From Neobacillus mesonae (GTDB lineage: Bacteria > Bacillota > Bacilli > Bacillales > Cytobacillaceae), in assembly GCF_001636315.1 (NCBI RefSeq), contig NZ_KV440949.1, forward strand, positions 2,970,973 through 3,034,972: 64,000 bases of DNA. The letters are read 5' to 3'. Position numbers and translations under genes: made by a program. The notes beneath the pieces were generated by a model. It ran no database searches, was not told the origin of the DNA, and worked only from the letters and a program-made list of their open reading frames with translations. Numbering within the stretch: the stretch's first letter is position 1; every line of letters begins with the position of its first letter. Positions 9,070-19,530 of the stretch are shown piece by piece.

Positions 9070-9275
9070 AAAAGCGGAAGCACCCGTTTAGCGGCGTATG
9101 GCCTCCTCGAAAAAGCTAATGCTTTTTCTTCGTGCGATGCCAATGCTGCCGAAGTATTTCTTGTGGAGCGCTTCGACTGAGATAAAGGAAACACGATGAG
9201 CAAAGCGAATCGATGTTGACTTATCGTAGGGAAAAGAGCGAAGGACACTAGACGCTGGGTGCTGGAGCTAGACAG
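9070..9275. repeat. Structured intergenic repeat element inside the groESL operon
   Basis: About 206 bases starting at the groES stop. The ends are inverted: agcaccc at 9079-9085 and gggtgct at 9257-9263. An inner hairpin gaaaaagc/gctttttc lies at 9109-9128. The overall pattern (AAAGCGGAAGC... at one end, GCTGGAGCTAGACAG at the other) resembles a dispersed non-coding repeat I recall from many Bacillus genomes. It has no credible ORF. In most Bacillus genomes groES and groEL are separated by only some tens of bases. Confidence 0.7.
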
Positions 9276-9331
9276 TATAAGGTTAACAATCTAAAATAGC
9301 ATTTTTTTAAACATATTGAGGAGGTTTTTGA

Positions 9332-10963
<1,632 letters not shown>

Positions 10964-11053
10964 TAAGCCGTTCCAACCCTTGATATGACTAGGCTTTGTA
11001 GTAAGATGAGAGTGGTTTGCTAACATTTTGCTACCATTTCTCTCAAAAATCTA

Positions 11054-11098
11054 GAGGTTTCTCATGAGTTGCGCAAACTTTTGGGAAGCCTCTTTTTT
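11054..11098 (+). terminator. Terminator after groEL
   Basis: Stem gaggtttc/gaagcctc (11054-11061 with 11085-11092), then six T. A related hairpin with compensating changes (gaagcttc/gggaggcttc) follows copy B at 26034-26078, so the structure is conserved between the two sites. Confidence 0.75.
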
Positions 11099-11125
11099 CA
11101 TTGGTTGAAGCGTTACTGATGTTAG

Positions 11126-11325
11126 GAGCGGATTATCTTTTTACCAGGGATGATGACAGGGGTTATTCTCTCAGGTTCAAGCCCATTAACAGCCATTAAA
11201 TATCAAATAGCGATTATGTTAGGTATTACTGGAACGTTTTCTATTAGTATTATTTTATTCTTATATCTGGTTATCGATCATTTTTTAATGCTAGAGCGCA
11301 ATTGGTAGTAACAGAGGAAAAGTAA
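11126..11325 (+). pseudogene. C-terminal relic of a FetB-type (UPF0014) ABC permease
   Basis: Translating from 11126 gives IIFLPGMMTGVILSGSSP then TAIKYQIAIMLGITGTF, which matches the C-terminal LPGMMTG...AVRYQI region of the iron-export permease FetB (YbbM). After a run of six T the match moves to the next frame (FFNARAQLVVTEEK, ending TAA at 11323-11325), so a one-base frameshift has occurred. The N-terminal two thirds are missing, and there is no ATPase partner. Confidence 0.8.
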
Positions 11326-11440
11326 GCCTTCTCACATTTAGTACCTTATTAAAGAAATTACACACTTTCATTTTACTAGTGGCATGTTGTATTATCATCC
11401 GACAGCTATTAGTCTCAAAAGATTATTTTATATTATTAGT

Positions 11441-11479
11441 AAAACCATTTCCTATAACAAAATAGGGAGTGGTTTTTTT
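11441..11479 (+). terminator. Terminator hairpin upstream of the FMN-binding protein gene
   Basis: Stem aaccatttcc/gggagtggtt with G-U pairs, then a run of seven T. A closely related hairpin (aaccacttcc/gggagtggtt) lies at 28171-28204, after the third groEL 3'-end repeat. Confidence 0.75.
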
Positions 11480-11603
11480 GTTTGAATTTAGCTATCATCC
11501 ATTCATACAAACGGTTTGTTTTTTTATCTTTTCTAAGAAAATTCTAAGATTGGCCGGTTATACTGTTCTCAGTAACAAATAGTGTTATTAGGAGGATTAT
11601 CGT

Positions 11604-12068
11604 ATGAAAAAAAAGGACAAAAAGTGGGTACTCCTTTGTTCAACAGCGGTTGCAGCTGTATATGCAGCAGGTTATTTTACAACGGAAACAAATGCTGCTC
11701 AGGGACAACCACTTCATATAGAGAATAAAATTCAAACATATAACACAAATAGTGACAACACAAGCAATACTCAAAAGGTCACTCAATCGAACAGGATATA
11801 TAAAGAGGGAACATTTACAGGTTCCGGATGGAACAGACGCGGTTCGATTGGTGTTCAAGTAACGATTAAAAATGACACGATTACGGATGTTGAGATTAGC
11901 GATTTTGCCATGCATTATTCGGAAAGGGACGTGGTCGGTCTCCCTGATGAAGTACTTCAGGCTCAAAGTGCTCAAGTGACCAATGTATCCGGGGCAACTT
12001 ATAGCACTCAAGCATTTGAAGATGCGGTACAGCAGGCGCTGGACCAGGCCAAAACCAATCAAGGTTAA
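11604..12068 (+). CDS. Exported FMN-binding domain protein
   Basis: A 154-residue protein with an N-terminal hydrophobic signal (about 8-25), a linker rich in N, T and Q, and an FMN-binding domain (about 70-150). The flavinylation motif VSGATYST near the C-terminus is where ApbE enzymes attach FMN through Thr. It is followed 4 bases later by apbE and then an RnfD-like gene, so the protein probably carries electrons outside the membrane, delivered by the membrane subunit. A TTAGGAGGA site precedes the ATG. The acceptor is unknown. Confidence 0.88.
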   Translation: MKKKDKKWVLLCSTAVAAVYAAGYFTTETNAAQGQPLHIENKIQTYNTNSDNTSNTQKVTQSNRIYKEGTFTGSGWNRRGSIGVQVTIKNDTITDVEISDFAMHYSERDVVGLPDEVLQAQSAQVTNVSGATYSTQAFEDAVQQALDQAKTNQG

Positions 12069-12072
12069 AACG

Positions 12073-12945
12073 ATGAAGAAAACCAAATTATATATGGACA
12101 CTGTTGTAGAAATTGAAGTGATCTCTAGAAAACCATCGGAAGAAATAGAAGAAAAGATAAACCGTGCATTTGCAGCCTTTCAAAAAGTAGAGCAAACCTG
12201 CAGCCGCTTTACCGCTTCGAGCGAGTTGATGCTGGCATGCCAAAAGGCCAAAACACCTGTGGAAATTAGTCCGTTTTTATATGAGCCTCTATTTTTTGCG
12301 ATAGAAGTGGCTAAATTAACAGATGGATTATTTGATCCTACGATAGGCAAAATCATGGAGAAGGAGGGATTTAATCGCCATTATTTAACAGGTGAGAGAA
12401 TACAATCCATTTCAGACGAATCTGTTGATTATCAGGACATCGTTCTAAATCCTGAAACCCAAACAGTAACAATCAAAAAGCCATTGGTCATTGATTTAGG
12501 GGCTGTAGCCAAAGGATTTGCAATCGACTTGGCTGTTAATGAATTGAAGGAATTTGAAGGGTTTATTGTGAATGCCGGCGGTGACCTATTTGCAGGTGGA
12601 GCAGAAGAAAGTTATAACAAGTGGACAATAGGGATTCAGCATCCCTATCAAAAAGATCAAATCATTGAAACGATTCAAATTTCCAATGAAGCCATCTGTA
12701 CCTCCGGCAGTTATGAGCGGGTGAGCCCATTGAATAAGGGGAAACATCATATTATGAATCCCAAAACGAAAAGCTCCCCAAATGAATGGGTTAGCTGCAG
12801 TGTTATTGCACCTTATACGATGATGGCAGATGCTTTTTCTACCGTTGCCTTTTTACCTGGAGGAGAAATCGTTATGCAAGAACTTGAACTAAAGGGATTA
12901 CTCATGACACCAGAATTACAGATAAAGAGAATAGGAGGGTTTTAA
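12073..12945 (+). CDS. apbE: FAD:protein FMN transferase (ApbE family)
   Basis: 290 residues. It transfers FMN from FAD to a Thr/Ser in target proteins, with Mg2+. Family motifs seen are LTDGLFDPTIGK (about 78-89), VIDLGAVAKGFAID, FIVNAGGDLFAGG, ICTSGSYER, HHIMNPKT and ADAFSTVAFLPG. No signal peptide is obvious; the protein begins MKKTKLYMDTVVEIE. The frame is open upstream to 11983, but 12073 follows the previous stop by 4 bases and gives a normal ApbE start. The neighbour encoded just before carries the likely target motif. Confidence 0.94.
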   Translation: MKKTKLYMDTVVEIEVISRKPSEEIEEKINRAFAAFQKVEQTCSRFTASSELMLACQKAKTPVEISPFLYEPLFFAIEVAKLTDGLFDPTIGKIMEKEGFNRHYLTGERIQSISDESVDYQDIVLNPETQTVTIKKPLVIDLGAVAKGFAIDLAVNELKEFEGFIVNAGGDLFAGGAEESYNKWTIGIQHPYQKDQIIETIQISNEAICTSGSYERVSPLNKGKHHIMNPKTKSSPNEWVSCSVIAPYTMMADAFSTVAFLPGGEIVMQELELKGLLMTPELQIKRIGGF

Positions 12946-13776
12946 TTGGGAGCAAAGAAATGGATGAAAACACCTAAGGGATATGTTTCGATTGCCATGT
13001 CTCTTTATTTGGTCATCGCATCAATCGGTACAATAACCTGGATGGGTATCATAACTAGTTTGATTGCTGTTGGGACAGCTCTATTGACAGATTACATCTA
13101 CTGCACCATCTTTAAACGAAAAAGCAGTCGTGACAGCACCGTTATTACTGGTTTAATTATTTCATTGATATTAAGTTTTACAACCTCATGGCCCGTTGTA
13201 GCCGCCACTGCCTTTTTGGCTGCTTTGTCTAAGCATCTATTAGTTTATAAGAAGAAACCCATTTTTAATCCAGCAGCATTTGGATTATTCCTATCCATCT
13301 TTATCTTTCAAACAGGACAAAGCTGGTGGGGAGCTTTTGGAGACTTGCCAGTATGGACGGTTATTTTTATTTTGATTGGCGGTTATTTTGTAACTGACAG
13401 GGTAAACAAATTCCCTCAAGTACTTGCCTATTTGGGAACATCTTTTGTCTTGCTATTTTTCATGGGCCTTCTTCATATCGGTGATGCATCTGATGCACTT
13501 CGTCCGCCATTTATCAATGCTGCTCTATTTTTTGCCTTTTTTATGCTTACAGATCCGCCAACATCACCAGCGAAAAATAAAAACCAGGTTATTTTTGGTA
13601 TTCTTGCTGCGGTGTCAGGCACCATTGTTTATGGGTTGTTTGGAGGGTTAACTTATTTGTATATCGGGGCCTTTATCGGAAATCTTTATAGTTATTTAAA
13701 TAAAAAATCAACTTCTGCAAAGTCTGCTGCTAAAATGCAAAGAGTCAATTCCAGACATAGAGTTCTTGGAAAATGA
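12946..13776 (+). CDS. RnfD/NqrB-like integral membrane protein
   Basis: A 276-residue protein with eight to ten membrane helices. It carries IFNPAAFGL (about 105-113) and FMLTDPPTSP (about 199-208), which match conserved loops of RnfD/NqrB electron-transport subunits. The SGAT-type covalent-FMN motif of true RnfD/NqrB is not seen. The start is TTG, directly after the apbE stop, with AGGAGG seven bases upstream. It probably passes electrons from the membrane to the exported FMN protein; this is inference from the family and the operon. Confidence 0.82.
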   Translation: MGAKKWMKTPKGYVSIAMSLYLVIASIGTITWMGIITSLIAVGTALLTDYIYCTIFKRKSSRDSTVITGLIISLILSFTTSWPVVAATAFLAALSKHLLVYKKKPIFNPAAFGLFLSIFIFQTGQSWWGAFGDLPVWTVIFILIGGYFVTDRVNKFPQVLAYLGTSFVLLFFMGLLHIGDASDALRPPFINAALFFAFFMLTDPPTSPAKNKNQVIFGILAAVSGTIVYGLFGGLTYLYIGAFIGNLYSYLNKKSTSAKSAAKMQRVNSRHRVLGK

Positions 13777-13816
13777 ACAATATACTAACAATAAAGTTAG
13801 GAGATGATGGATAGTC

Positions 13817-14488
13817 ATGCGGGTATTGGTTATAGAAGATGATTTACCCTTAAGAAGCATCATTTTAAAAATATTAGAGGAAGAGCAGTACCAAGTGGAA
13901 CAGGCAAAAGACGGGGAAGAAGGCTATCTTATGGCATCACTAAATGATTACGATCTTATAACGCTTGATATCATGTTGCCAATTATGGATGGCTACACGG
14001 TTATGAAAAAATTACGAAGTGTAGGCTGCAAAACACCGACATTATTTCTTACTGCAAAAGACAGGATAGAGGATAAAGTTCATGGCCTGGATTTAGGAGC
14101 AGATGATTATATCGTTAAGCCCTTTGCGACGGAGGAGCTTTTAGCAAGGGTCCGGTCAATCTTGCGCCGTGCCGGTAAGATTGGAATTGAAGGTAAAATA
14201 ACGTATGGTCCTATTCGGTTAGATACCAGCCAGCATGAGGGATTTATAAAAGGGGATGCATTAAAACTAACGATAAAAGAGTACGAATTACTTTATTATC
14301 TCATTCAAAATAAAGAGCAAATCTTAACAAAAGACCAGCTTTTTCAACGAGTTTGGGGACTTGAATCGGAGACAACTGATGCAATTGTAGAACTCTACAT
14401 CCATTATCTTAGGAAAAAATTAGCTCCCTTCAATTATGATGGTTTAATTCGAACCGTTCGAGGCGTGGGATACATGTTGAAGGAGTAA
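13817..14488 (+). CDS. OmpR-family response regulator
   Basis: 223 residues. The receiver domain (1-115) has acidic pair EDD at 7-9, phosphoacceptor Asp in TLDIMLPIMDGY (about 52), Thr/Lys switch residues in LFLTAKD and IVKPFA. The C-terminal winged helix (about 128-222) ends VRTVRGVGYML. It lies 40 bases after the RnfD-like gene and 6 bases before its kinase gene. It most likely controls the upstream flavin cassette, but no binding site could be assigned. Confidence 0.94.
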   Translation: MRVLVIEDDLPLRSIILKILEEEQYQVEQAKDGEEGYLMASLNDYDLITLDIMLPIMDGYTVMKKLRSVGCKTPTLFLTAKDRIEDKVHGLDLGADDYIVKPFATEELLARVRSILRRAGKIGIEGKITYGPIRLDTSQHEGFIKGDALKLTIKEYELLYYLIQNKEQILTKDQLFQRVWGLESETTDAIVELYIHYLRKKLAPFNYDGLIRTVRGVGYMLKE

Positions 14489-14494
14489 AGCCCT

Positions 14495-15727
14495 ATGTTT
14501 AAACGGACAAAAATGAGACTGGTTATCCTAAATTCCCTTGTGTTTTTCATTCTCCAAAATGCCTTTGGGGCCATGATATATTTTTACATGCACTACAGTT
14601 TATATCATCAGGTCGACGAAACAATATCTGAAAAGAAGACACATCTCCTAGGCGAACAAGAGAGACTGGGCAAAGAATTAAATCCAGAGAGGGAAGAGAA
14701 TCATAGAATGGTTTATTTACTTTGGGACAAGAAAAATGAACTCTATAAAATACTTCCTCAACAATCCCTCTCAAAAGCAGATGTGGAAAGATTCTCCTCT
14801 TTATTGAATAAGGAAGGGATACAAACCATCACGATGGATGGAAACTCTTATAAATATTTAAATATGTCCTTGGAGCAGGATTCGGTAAAAAAGATACAAA
14901 TTATCTACAATTTAAAACGTGAAAATGAAATGTTGTCCCATTTGCTCATGGTGATTGGGTTTGGTTCCCTAATAAGTGTGTTTATTGCCCTTCTTGGCGG
15001 GATCTATCTTGCTAACAAGGCATTGATACCGATCAGAAAGTCATGGGATAAACAGCAGCAATTTGTTGCTGATGCCTCCCATGAATTGCGCACACCGCTT
15101 TCCGTAATGAAGTTGAATTTAGAGCATTTATTTCGCCACCCAGACCGTAGTATTGAACAGGAAAGTGAGACCATACATCAAGCGATACAGGAACTAAACT
15201 ATCTGTCCAAAATGTCCTCGGATTTACTGACATTGGCACGTTCAGATTCAGAAGGCTTACAAGTAGTTCAAGAGCCTTTCCAGTTAGATGAAGTACTCCA
15301 GCAAATTGTAAGAGACTTTAAAGCGCTGGCTCTTCAAAAACAAATTCAGGTAACGGCGGACATTCAGCCAATTAAGATCATCGGGGATAAGGAGAGAGTC
15401 AAACAGTTATTCGTCATTTTATTAGATAATGCGCTTAAATACACCAAAGACCAAGGAAAGGTTTCCATAAGTGGAACCGTTAAAAATTCACGTGCCGTAG
15501 TTGAAATTATGGATACTGGTATTGGGATTTCAAAGTATGACCTTCCCTATATTTTTGATCGTTACTATCGTGGAGATAAATCAAGAACAAGACATATAGA
15601 GGGCTCTGGTTTAGGTCTTTCAATAGCACAATGGATCGTTCAATCCCATTCGGGGAAAATTCAAGTGAAGAGTAAAGAAGGAGAAGGAACACAGGTTATG
15701 GTTCAATTTCCTATTAAAAAATACTGA
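14495..15727 (+). CDS. Membrane sensor histidine kinase
   Basis: 410 residues. Two membrane helices (about 9-31 and 150-172) enclose an extracellular sensor region of about 120 residues. The H box is DASHELRTPLSVMKL, with phosphoacceptor His near 196. The N box is LLDNALKYT, G1 DTGIGI, F box YIFDRYYRG and G2 GSGLGLSIA. No clear HAMP domain is seen. It pairs with the response regulator 6 bases upstream. The signal is unknown; the operon suggests redox or respiratory control. Confidence 0.93.
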   Translation: MFKRTKMRLVILNSLVFFILQNAFGAMIYFYMHYSLYHQVDETISEKKTHLLGEQERLGKELNPEREENHRMVYLLWDKKNELYKILPQQSLSKADVERFSSLLNKEGIQTITMDGNSYKYLNMSLEQDSVKKIQIIYNLKRENEMLSHLLMVIGFGSLISVFIALLGGIYLANKALIPIRKSWDKQQQFVADASHELRTPLSVMKLNLEHLFRHPDRSIEQESETIHQAIQELNYLSKMSSDLLTLARSDSEGLQVVQEPFQLDEVLQQIVRDFKALALQKQIQVTADIQPIKIIGDKERVKQLFVILLDNALKYTKDQGKVSISGTVKNSRAVVEIMDTGIGISKYDLPYIFDRYYRGDKSRTRHIEGSGLGLSIAQWIVQSHSGKIQVKSKEGEGTQVMVQFPIKKY

Positions 15728-15733
15728 TTTCTA

Positions 15734-16681
15734 ATGGAATTAGCCCTGTTTATTTTAATAAGCGCTATGGTGTTCACCCCAATAATGGCGAGTGAGAGAG
15801 GATATGTCCTTTTGAATCTTGAGGACATTGCAAAACTCGATAAAAAGGGGAAAATGGTTAACCAGGACATTAAATTGCCACCAGGTAAAAAACCAATGAT
15901 ATTATCGCAGGATGATGTTAGCTATTATGAATATATGAAAAATGATGGATTTGCCAAAAACTTAACACTTGATGCCAATGGAAATGTCACAAATACCTAT
16001 GTAAATGAGAAGGGGAAAGCCGTACAAGGAGCTTATGATCTAGTTCCTATCGTAGATAACTTTGTAAAAAAACATCCGGATTTTTCTTACAAGGGAGCCA
16101 AAGGAATCATTTCGTTAACCGGATATAACGGAGTACTGGGATATCGAACCTCAGAGAGTGACTATGGTCCAAATAGTGATGAGCCTAATCCAAATTTCAA
16201 AAAGGATCAGCAGCAAGCGAAAAAAGTAGCTAATGCGCTGAAAAAAGAGGGATGGAGGTTTGCCTCTCATACTTGGGGACATCTTAATGCAAAGGAAGTA
16301 TCTTTGGATCATTTAAAAAAAGATACATCTAAATGGAAAAAAGAGGTAGAACCAATTGTCGGACCAACAGACACGATTATTTTCGCTTTCGGTAGTGATA
16401 TTGGAGACTGGAAACAGTATTCCAATGATAAATATCACTATTTGAAAAGCCAGGGCTTTAATTACTATGCCAATGTGGACGCATCAAAGGCTTACTGGTC
16501 TCAATTAGGTCCAGATTATTTCCGACAAGCTCGTATTAATGTAGATGGTTTACGGATGCGAGAAGCAATAACCGGAGAAAACAATGTATTAAAACAATTT
16601 TTCGATGTTAAACAGATATTTGACTCCTTACGGCCAACTGCCAAGAAACTTATTCTGAAGGGGAGCAGAAACAATTCGTGA
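15734..16681 (+). pseudogene. 5'-truncated copy of the polysaccharide deacetylase gene
   Basis: From 15794 on this is a near-identical copy of the C-terminal two thirds of the deacetylase at 24102-25463, with about 14 amino-acid changes. The lipoprotein N-terminus is gone. The frame instead begins with about 20 hydrophobic residues (ALFILISAMVFTPIMAS) from unrelated upstream DNA, which could act as a signal by chance. The Asp pair (SQDDVSYYEY) and HTWGH motif remain, but about 165 N-terminal residues of the full gene are missing. It has no good ribosome binding site and starts 6 bases after the kinase stop. Probably non-functional, though a chimeric exported protein cannot be excluded. Confidence 0.75.
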
Positions 16682-16899
16682 TATATGGCCATTTTGGTTA
16701 TTCAGCTAATAATGTGATCGATCTAAATTCATTACATTTTTTCCGGTGTTATCGGTTCATTTTCAGGAAATGACCGAAAAAAACAGGAATCGTCCAACTC
16801 TTTGAAAAATCCGTATAACACTATTCAACTTAAGGGGGCTTATCTTGAAATAAGATTTAAGCAATGATCTTCAACAATCGGGCGCTTTTCTTGAATAAG
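15794..16899 (+). repeat. 1106-bp direct duplication, copy 1
   Basis: This copy matches 24576-25681 without net length change, covering the deacetylase C-terminus and about 220 bases after its stop. The boundaries are sharp: the match begins at GAGAGAGGATATG and ends at TTCTTGAATAAG. Confidence 0.92.
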
Positions 16900-16904
16900 G
16901 ATCG

Positions 16905-16935
16905 AAAAAACGCTTGGTTTATCCAAGCGTTTTTA
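16905..16935. terminator. Bidirectional terminator-like hairpin
   Basis: Stem acgcttgg/ccaagcgt flanked by AAAAA and TTTTT, just outside the duplicated segment. It would stop transcription from the kinase operon side. Confidence 0.8.
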
Positions 16936-17107
16936 TGTGCTAATATACAGTTATTTCATATGCTAAATCTATAATGATTTAACAAAGTAGTTCTACTGTT
17001 ATTTTAACTTTTCTCCACCATATTGGAACTACTATTGTATGACAAATACCTTTTAATTTTGACCACGAAACATATATAACGGGATATTATTTCATTTTCT
17101 TTTTAGA

Positions 17108-17503
17108 ACTACTGTTATAGAAGACGTAGAGAAAAAACTAGGAAATCCGGATAAGGCTGATTGGGTACCTAATGCTAAAGGAAATTATGCTGTCTTTTCA
17201 AAATACAATGTGGTATTTGGTTTCAACAAAGGGTCACAGATTTTTGAGGCGAGATCCTTTGATAAGAAATTAAATGAATTATCACTTTCTATGGTAAAGA
17301 AAGTATTTGGAACTCCGGCATATGATGTGGAAAGTAAGGGCGAGGAAATTATTGGGTATGTTGCAAATTCGGAATACAAGATTTTGTTAGTATTTCCTAA
17401 GCCTTCTAACAGCAACCGGGACCCGGTAATGGACCACTACTCCGTGCTTTACCCTAAGGGGACCGTTAATAATATGTCGAATGATACGGGAAGACAATGG
17501 TAA
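17108..17503 (+). pseudogene. 5'-truncated yjgB-like (DUF4309) gene
   Basis: Reading from 17108 gives TTVIEDVEKKLGNPDKADWV, then VVFGFNKGSQIFEARSFDK, and ends at GTVNNMSNDTGRQW, a close match to the C-terminal DUF4309 domain of B. subtilis YjgB. The signal peptide and first part of the gene are absent, and the region before 17108 carries a stop (TGA at 17060) and no homology. A GTG at 17210 could start a 97-residue product but has no ribosome binding site. The next gene also begins with a DUF4309-like domain. Confidence 0.8.
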
Positions 17504-17579
17504 TAATAAATGAAACAAAAAATAACGACTTCAAACGAGCCCCGTTAAAGGCGTAAACATAATAATTAACAACTTAAAT

Positions 17580-17610
17580 AGAGGATGAAAGGATTATGAT
17601 TTCATCCTCT
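17580..17610. terminator. Perfect hairpin after the yjgB relic
   Basis: 11-bp perfect stem agaggatgaaa/tttcatcctct with a 9-base loop. No T-run follows on either strand, so it is a poor intrinsic terminator. Confidence 0.5.
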
Positions 17611-17736
17611 GTAAGTTAAAGGCTTTCTTGAATGGATTTAAAACAATAGAAATAACCATCGGAAGTTGAACTCGAAAAAATGTGAAAAAAACGTTATAAA
17701 AGCTAAAAACGAAAAGTTAGAAAGGGAAATTGGAGT

Positions 17737-19530
17737 ATGAAAAGACAAAGAAAATCTCGAAATAAACTACTTATTTTTACGATTCCACTTTTAATTTTAG
17801 CCTTAATCATTGGCGTTTATTATTATGCAATCAAAGAAAATAGTAGTGAACAGACTACCCAAGGTAAAGAAAGTCCAATTATTACTCAACCTTCCGAAAC
17901 TCAAACTTCCGGTAAAAATACAGTGGATTCGAACAATGATCGGAATTCAAATCTTGAGAAATTAGTAGAGGAAACGTTTTCCTTATCTAAGGTGGGCAAG
18001 GTTCCGAACATTTCCTTTGTTTCTGGTAAAACACAATGGAAGGAAGTAAATCAAGAGTGGGGAAAATCAGAACATATTTCGGAAACTGCTAAAGGCAGAT
18101 ATGAGGAATACGAAAGTCATCATGCTACAATCGGCTATGCCGATCAGACTATTAATGATATACGATTGTATGATTCTAAACTGCAAACTATCTCGTTAAA
18201 TGAAATTGAGAAAACTGGTGGACAACCCGATGCCATTCGATACTATAAAGATTCAACTGTTGACCAAATGATACTTGTCTATCATGCAACGTCTTCTACT
18301 GATTTATTATGGGTTTTACCAGTTAAAACAGAGCAGCAGCCAAATCCTAAAGTTGACCATATCTCACTCTTTACACAGATTGAAAAGGAACCAAATCAAC
18401 AAACACAAGTTGGAAAACCGAATCAACAGGGAAATCAATCCATTTCAGAGGTGATTTCTAAACTGAGCTTAGAAGATAAAATTGGCCAGATGATTCTTGC
18501 TGGGGTTTCCGGGACTACAATCGATGCAAACGCAAAACAATTAATAGGCCAATTCCATGTCGGGGGAATCATTTTTTACAAATATAATTTTGAAACCCCT
18601 GCACAAGTCATTCAACTTGTGAATCAGCTGAAATCTGGAAATAGTTCGAGTCTACCGCTTTTACTAGGTGTTGACCAAGAGGGTGGACGTGTGACAAGAT
18701 TGCCAGGTGGACTTATTAACTTTCCTCCAAATAAACAGATTGGACAGCTTAATAATCCCGATTTTTCTTATAAAGTCGGAACACTCCTAGGCAGAGAATT
18801 AAAAGAATTTGGTTTAAATCTCGATTTTGCCCCTGTTCTTGATATTAACAGCAATCCAAATAACCCAGTAATCGGGGATCGATCATTTGGAAACAATGCA
18901 GAAATAGTAAGTAAACTTGGAATTCAAACGATGAAAGGGATTCAGTCCCAAAACGTCATCACGACAATTAAGCATTTTCCTGGTCACGGAGATACATCGG
19001 TTGATTCCCATCTGGACCTTCCAATTGTAAATAAAAGCCTTAAGGAACTTAAAGAACTAGAGCTAATTCCGTTTAAACGTGCGATTAATCAAGGCGCAGA
19101 TGTTGTGATGGTGGCCCATATCTTATTGCCTCAATTAGATAAAACGCATCCAGGGACCATGTCAAAAGCTGTCATGACGGATCTGCTTAGAAAACAACTT
19201 GGTTTTACAGGAGTCATCATAACGGACGATATGACAATGGGAGCTATAACAGGACATTATGATATTGGTAAAGCAGCGGTAGAATCAGTTAAGGCAGGAA
19301 GCGATATTATTTTAGTAGGGCATGACTATAATAATGTGGTAAAGATTATCTCCTCTTTAAAAACAGCTGTTCAAAATGGGGAAATTTCCGAACAAAGATT
19401 AAATGAAAGTATAGAAAGAATTATTCAACTAAAAAGGAAATATAGCATTAACGATACGAAAGTAGAAAATCCTAACATAAATGAAATAAATCACTCAATC
19501 AATAGTCTTCTGAATAATTATTTACATTAA
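17737..19530 (+). CDS. Membrane-anchored DUF4309-NagZ (GH3) fusion glycosidase
   Basis: 597 residues. An N-terminal membrane anchor (about 11-31) is followed by a T/S-rich linker and a YjgB/DUF4309-like domain (about 70-220: VSGKTQWKEVNQEWGKSEH through PKVDHISLF). The C-terminal family-3 glycoside hydrolase (about 235-580) has GVDQEGGRVTRLPGG, KHFPGHGDTSVDSHLDLP with the catalytic His/Asp loop, and ITDDMTMGAI. The enzyme probably removes N-acetylglucosamine from muropeptides at the outer membrane face. An AGAAAGGGAAATTGGAG stretch precedes the ATG. A deleted paralogue lies at 23709-23917. Confidence 0.9.
   Translation: MKRQRKSRNKLLIFTIPLLILALIIGVYYYAIKENSSEQTTQGKESPIITQPSETQTSGKNTVDSNNDRNSNLEKLVEETFSLSKVGKVPNISFVSGKTQWKEVNQEWGKSEHISETAKGRYEEYESHHATIGYADQTINDIRLYDSKLQTISLNEIEKTGGQPDAIRYYKDSTVDQMILVYHATSSTDLLWVLPVKTEQQPNPKVDHISLFTQIEKEPNQQTQVGKPNQQGNQSISEVISKLSLEDKIGQMILAGVSGTTIDANAKQLIGQFHVGGIIFYKYNFETPAQVIQLVNQLKSGNSSSLPLLLGVDQEGGRVTRLPGGLINFPPNKQIGQLNNPDFSYKVGTLLGRELKEFGLNLDFAPVLDINSNPNNPVIGDRSFGNNAEIVSKLGIQTMKGIQSQNVITTIKHFPGHGDTSVDSHLDLPIVNKSLKELKELELIPFKRAINQGADVVMVAHILLPQLDKTHPGTMSKAVMTDLLRKQLGFTGVIITDDMTMGAITGHYDIGKAAVESVKAGSDIILVGHDYNNVVKIISSLKTAVQNGEISEQRLNESIERIIQLKRKYSINDTKVENPNINEINHSINSLLNNYLH

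Noticed and set aside
11640..12101. 153-codon minus-strand frame opposite the FMN-binding gene
   Set aside because: Shadow frame; the plus-strand gene has signal peptide, FMN motif and good ribosome binding site.
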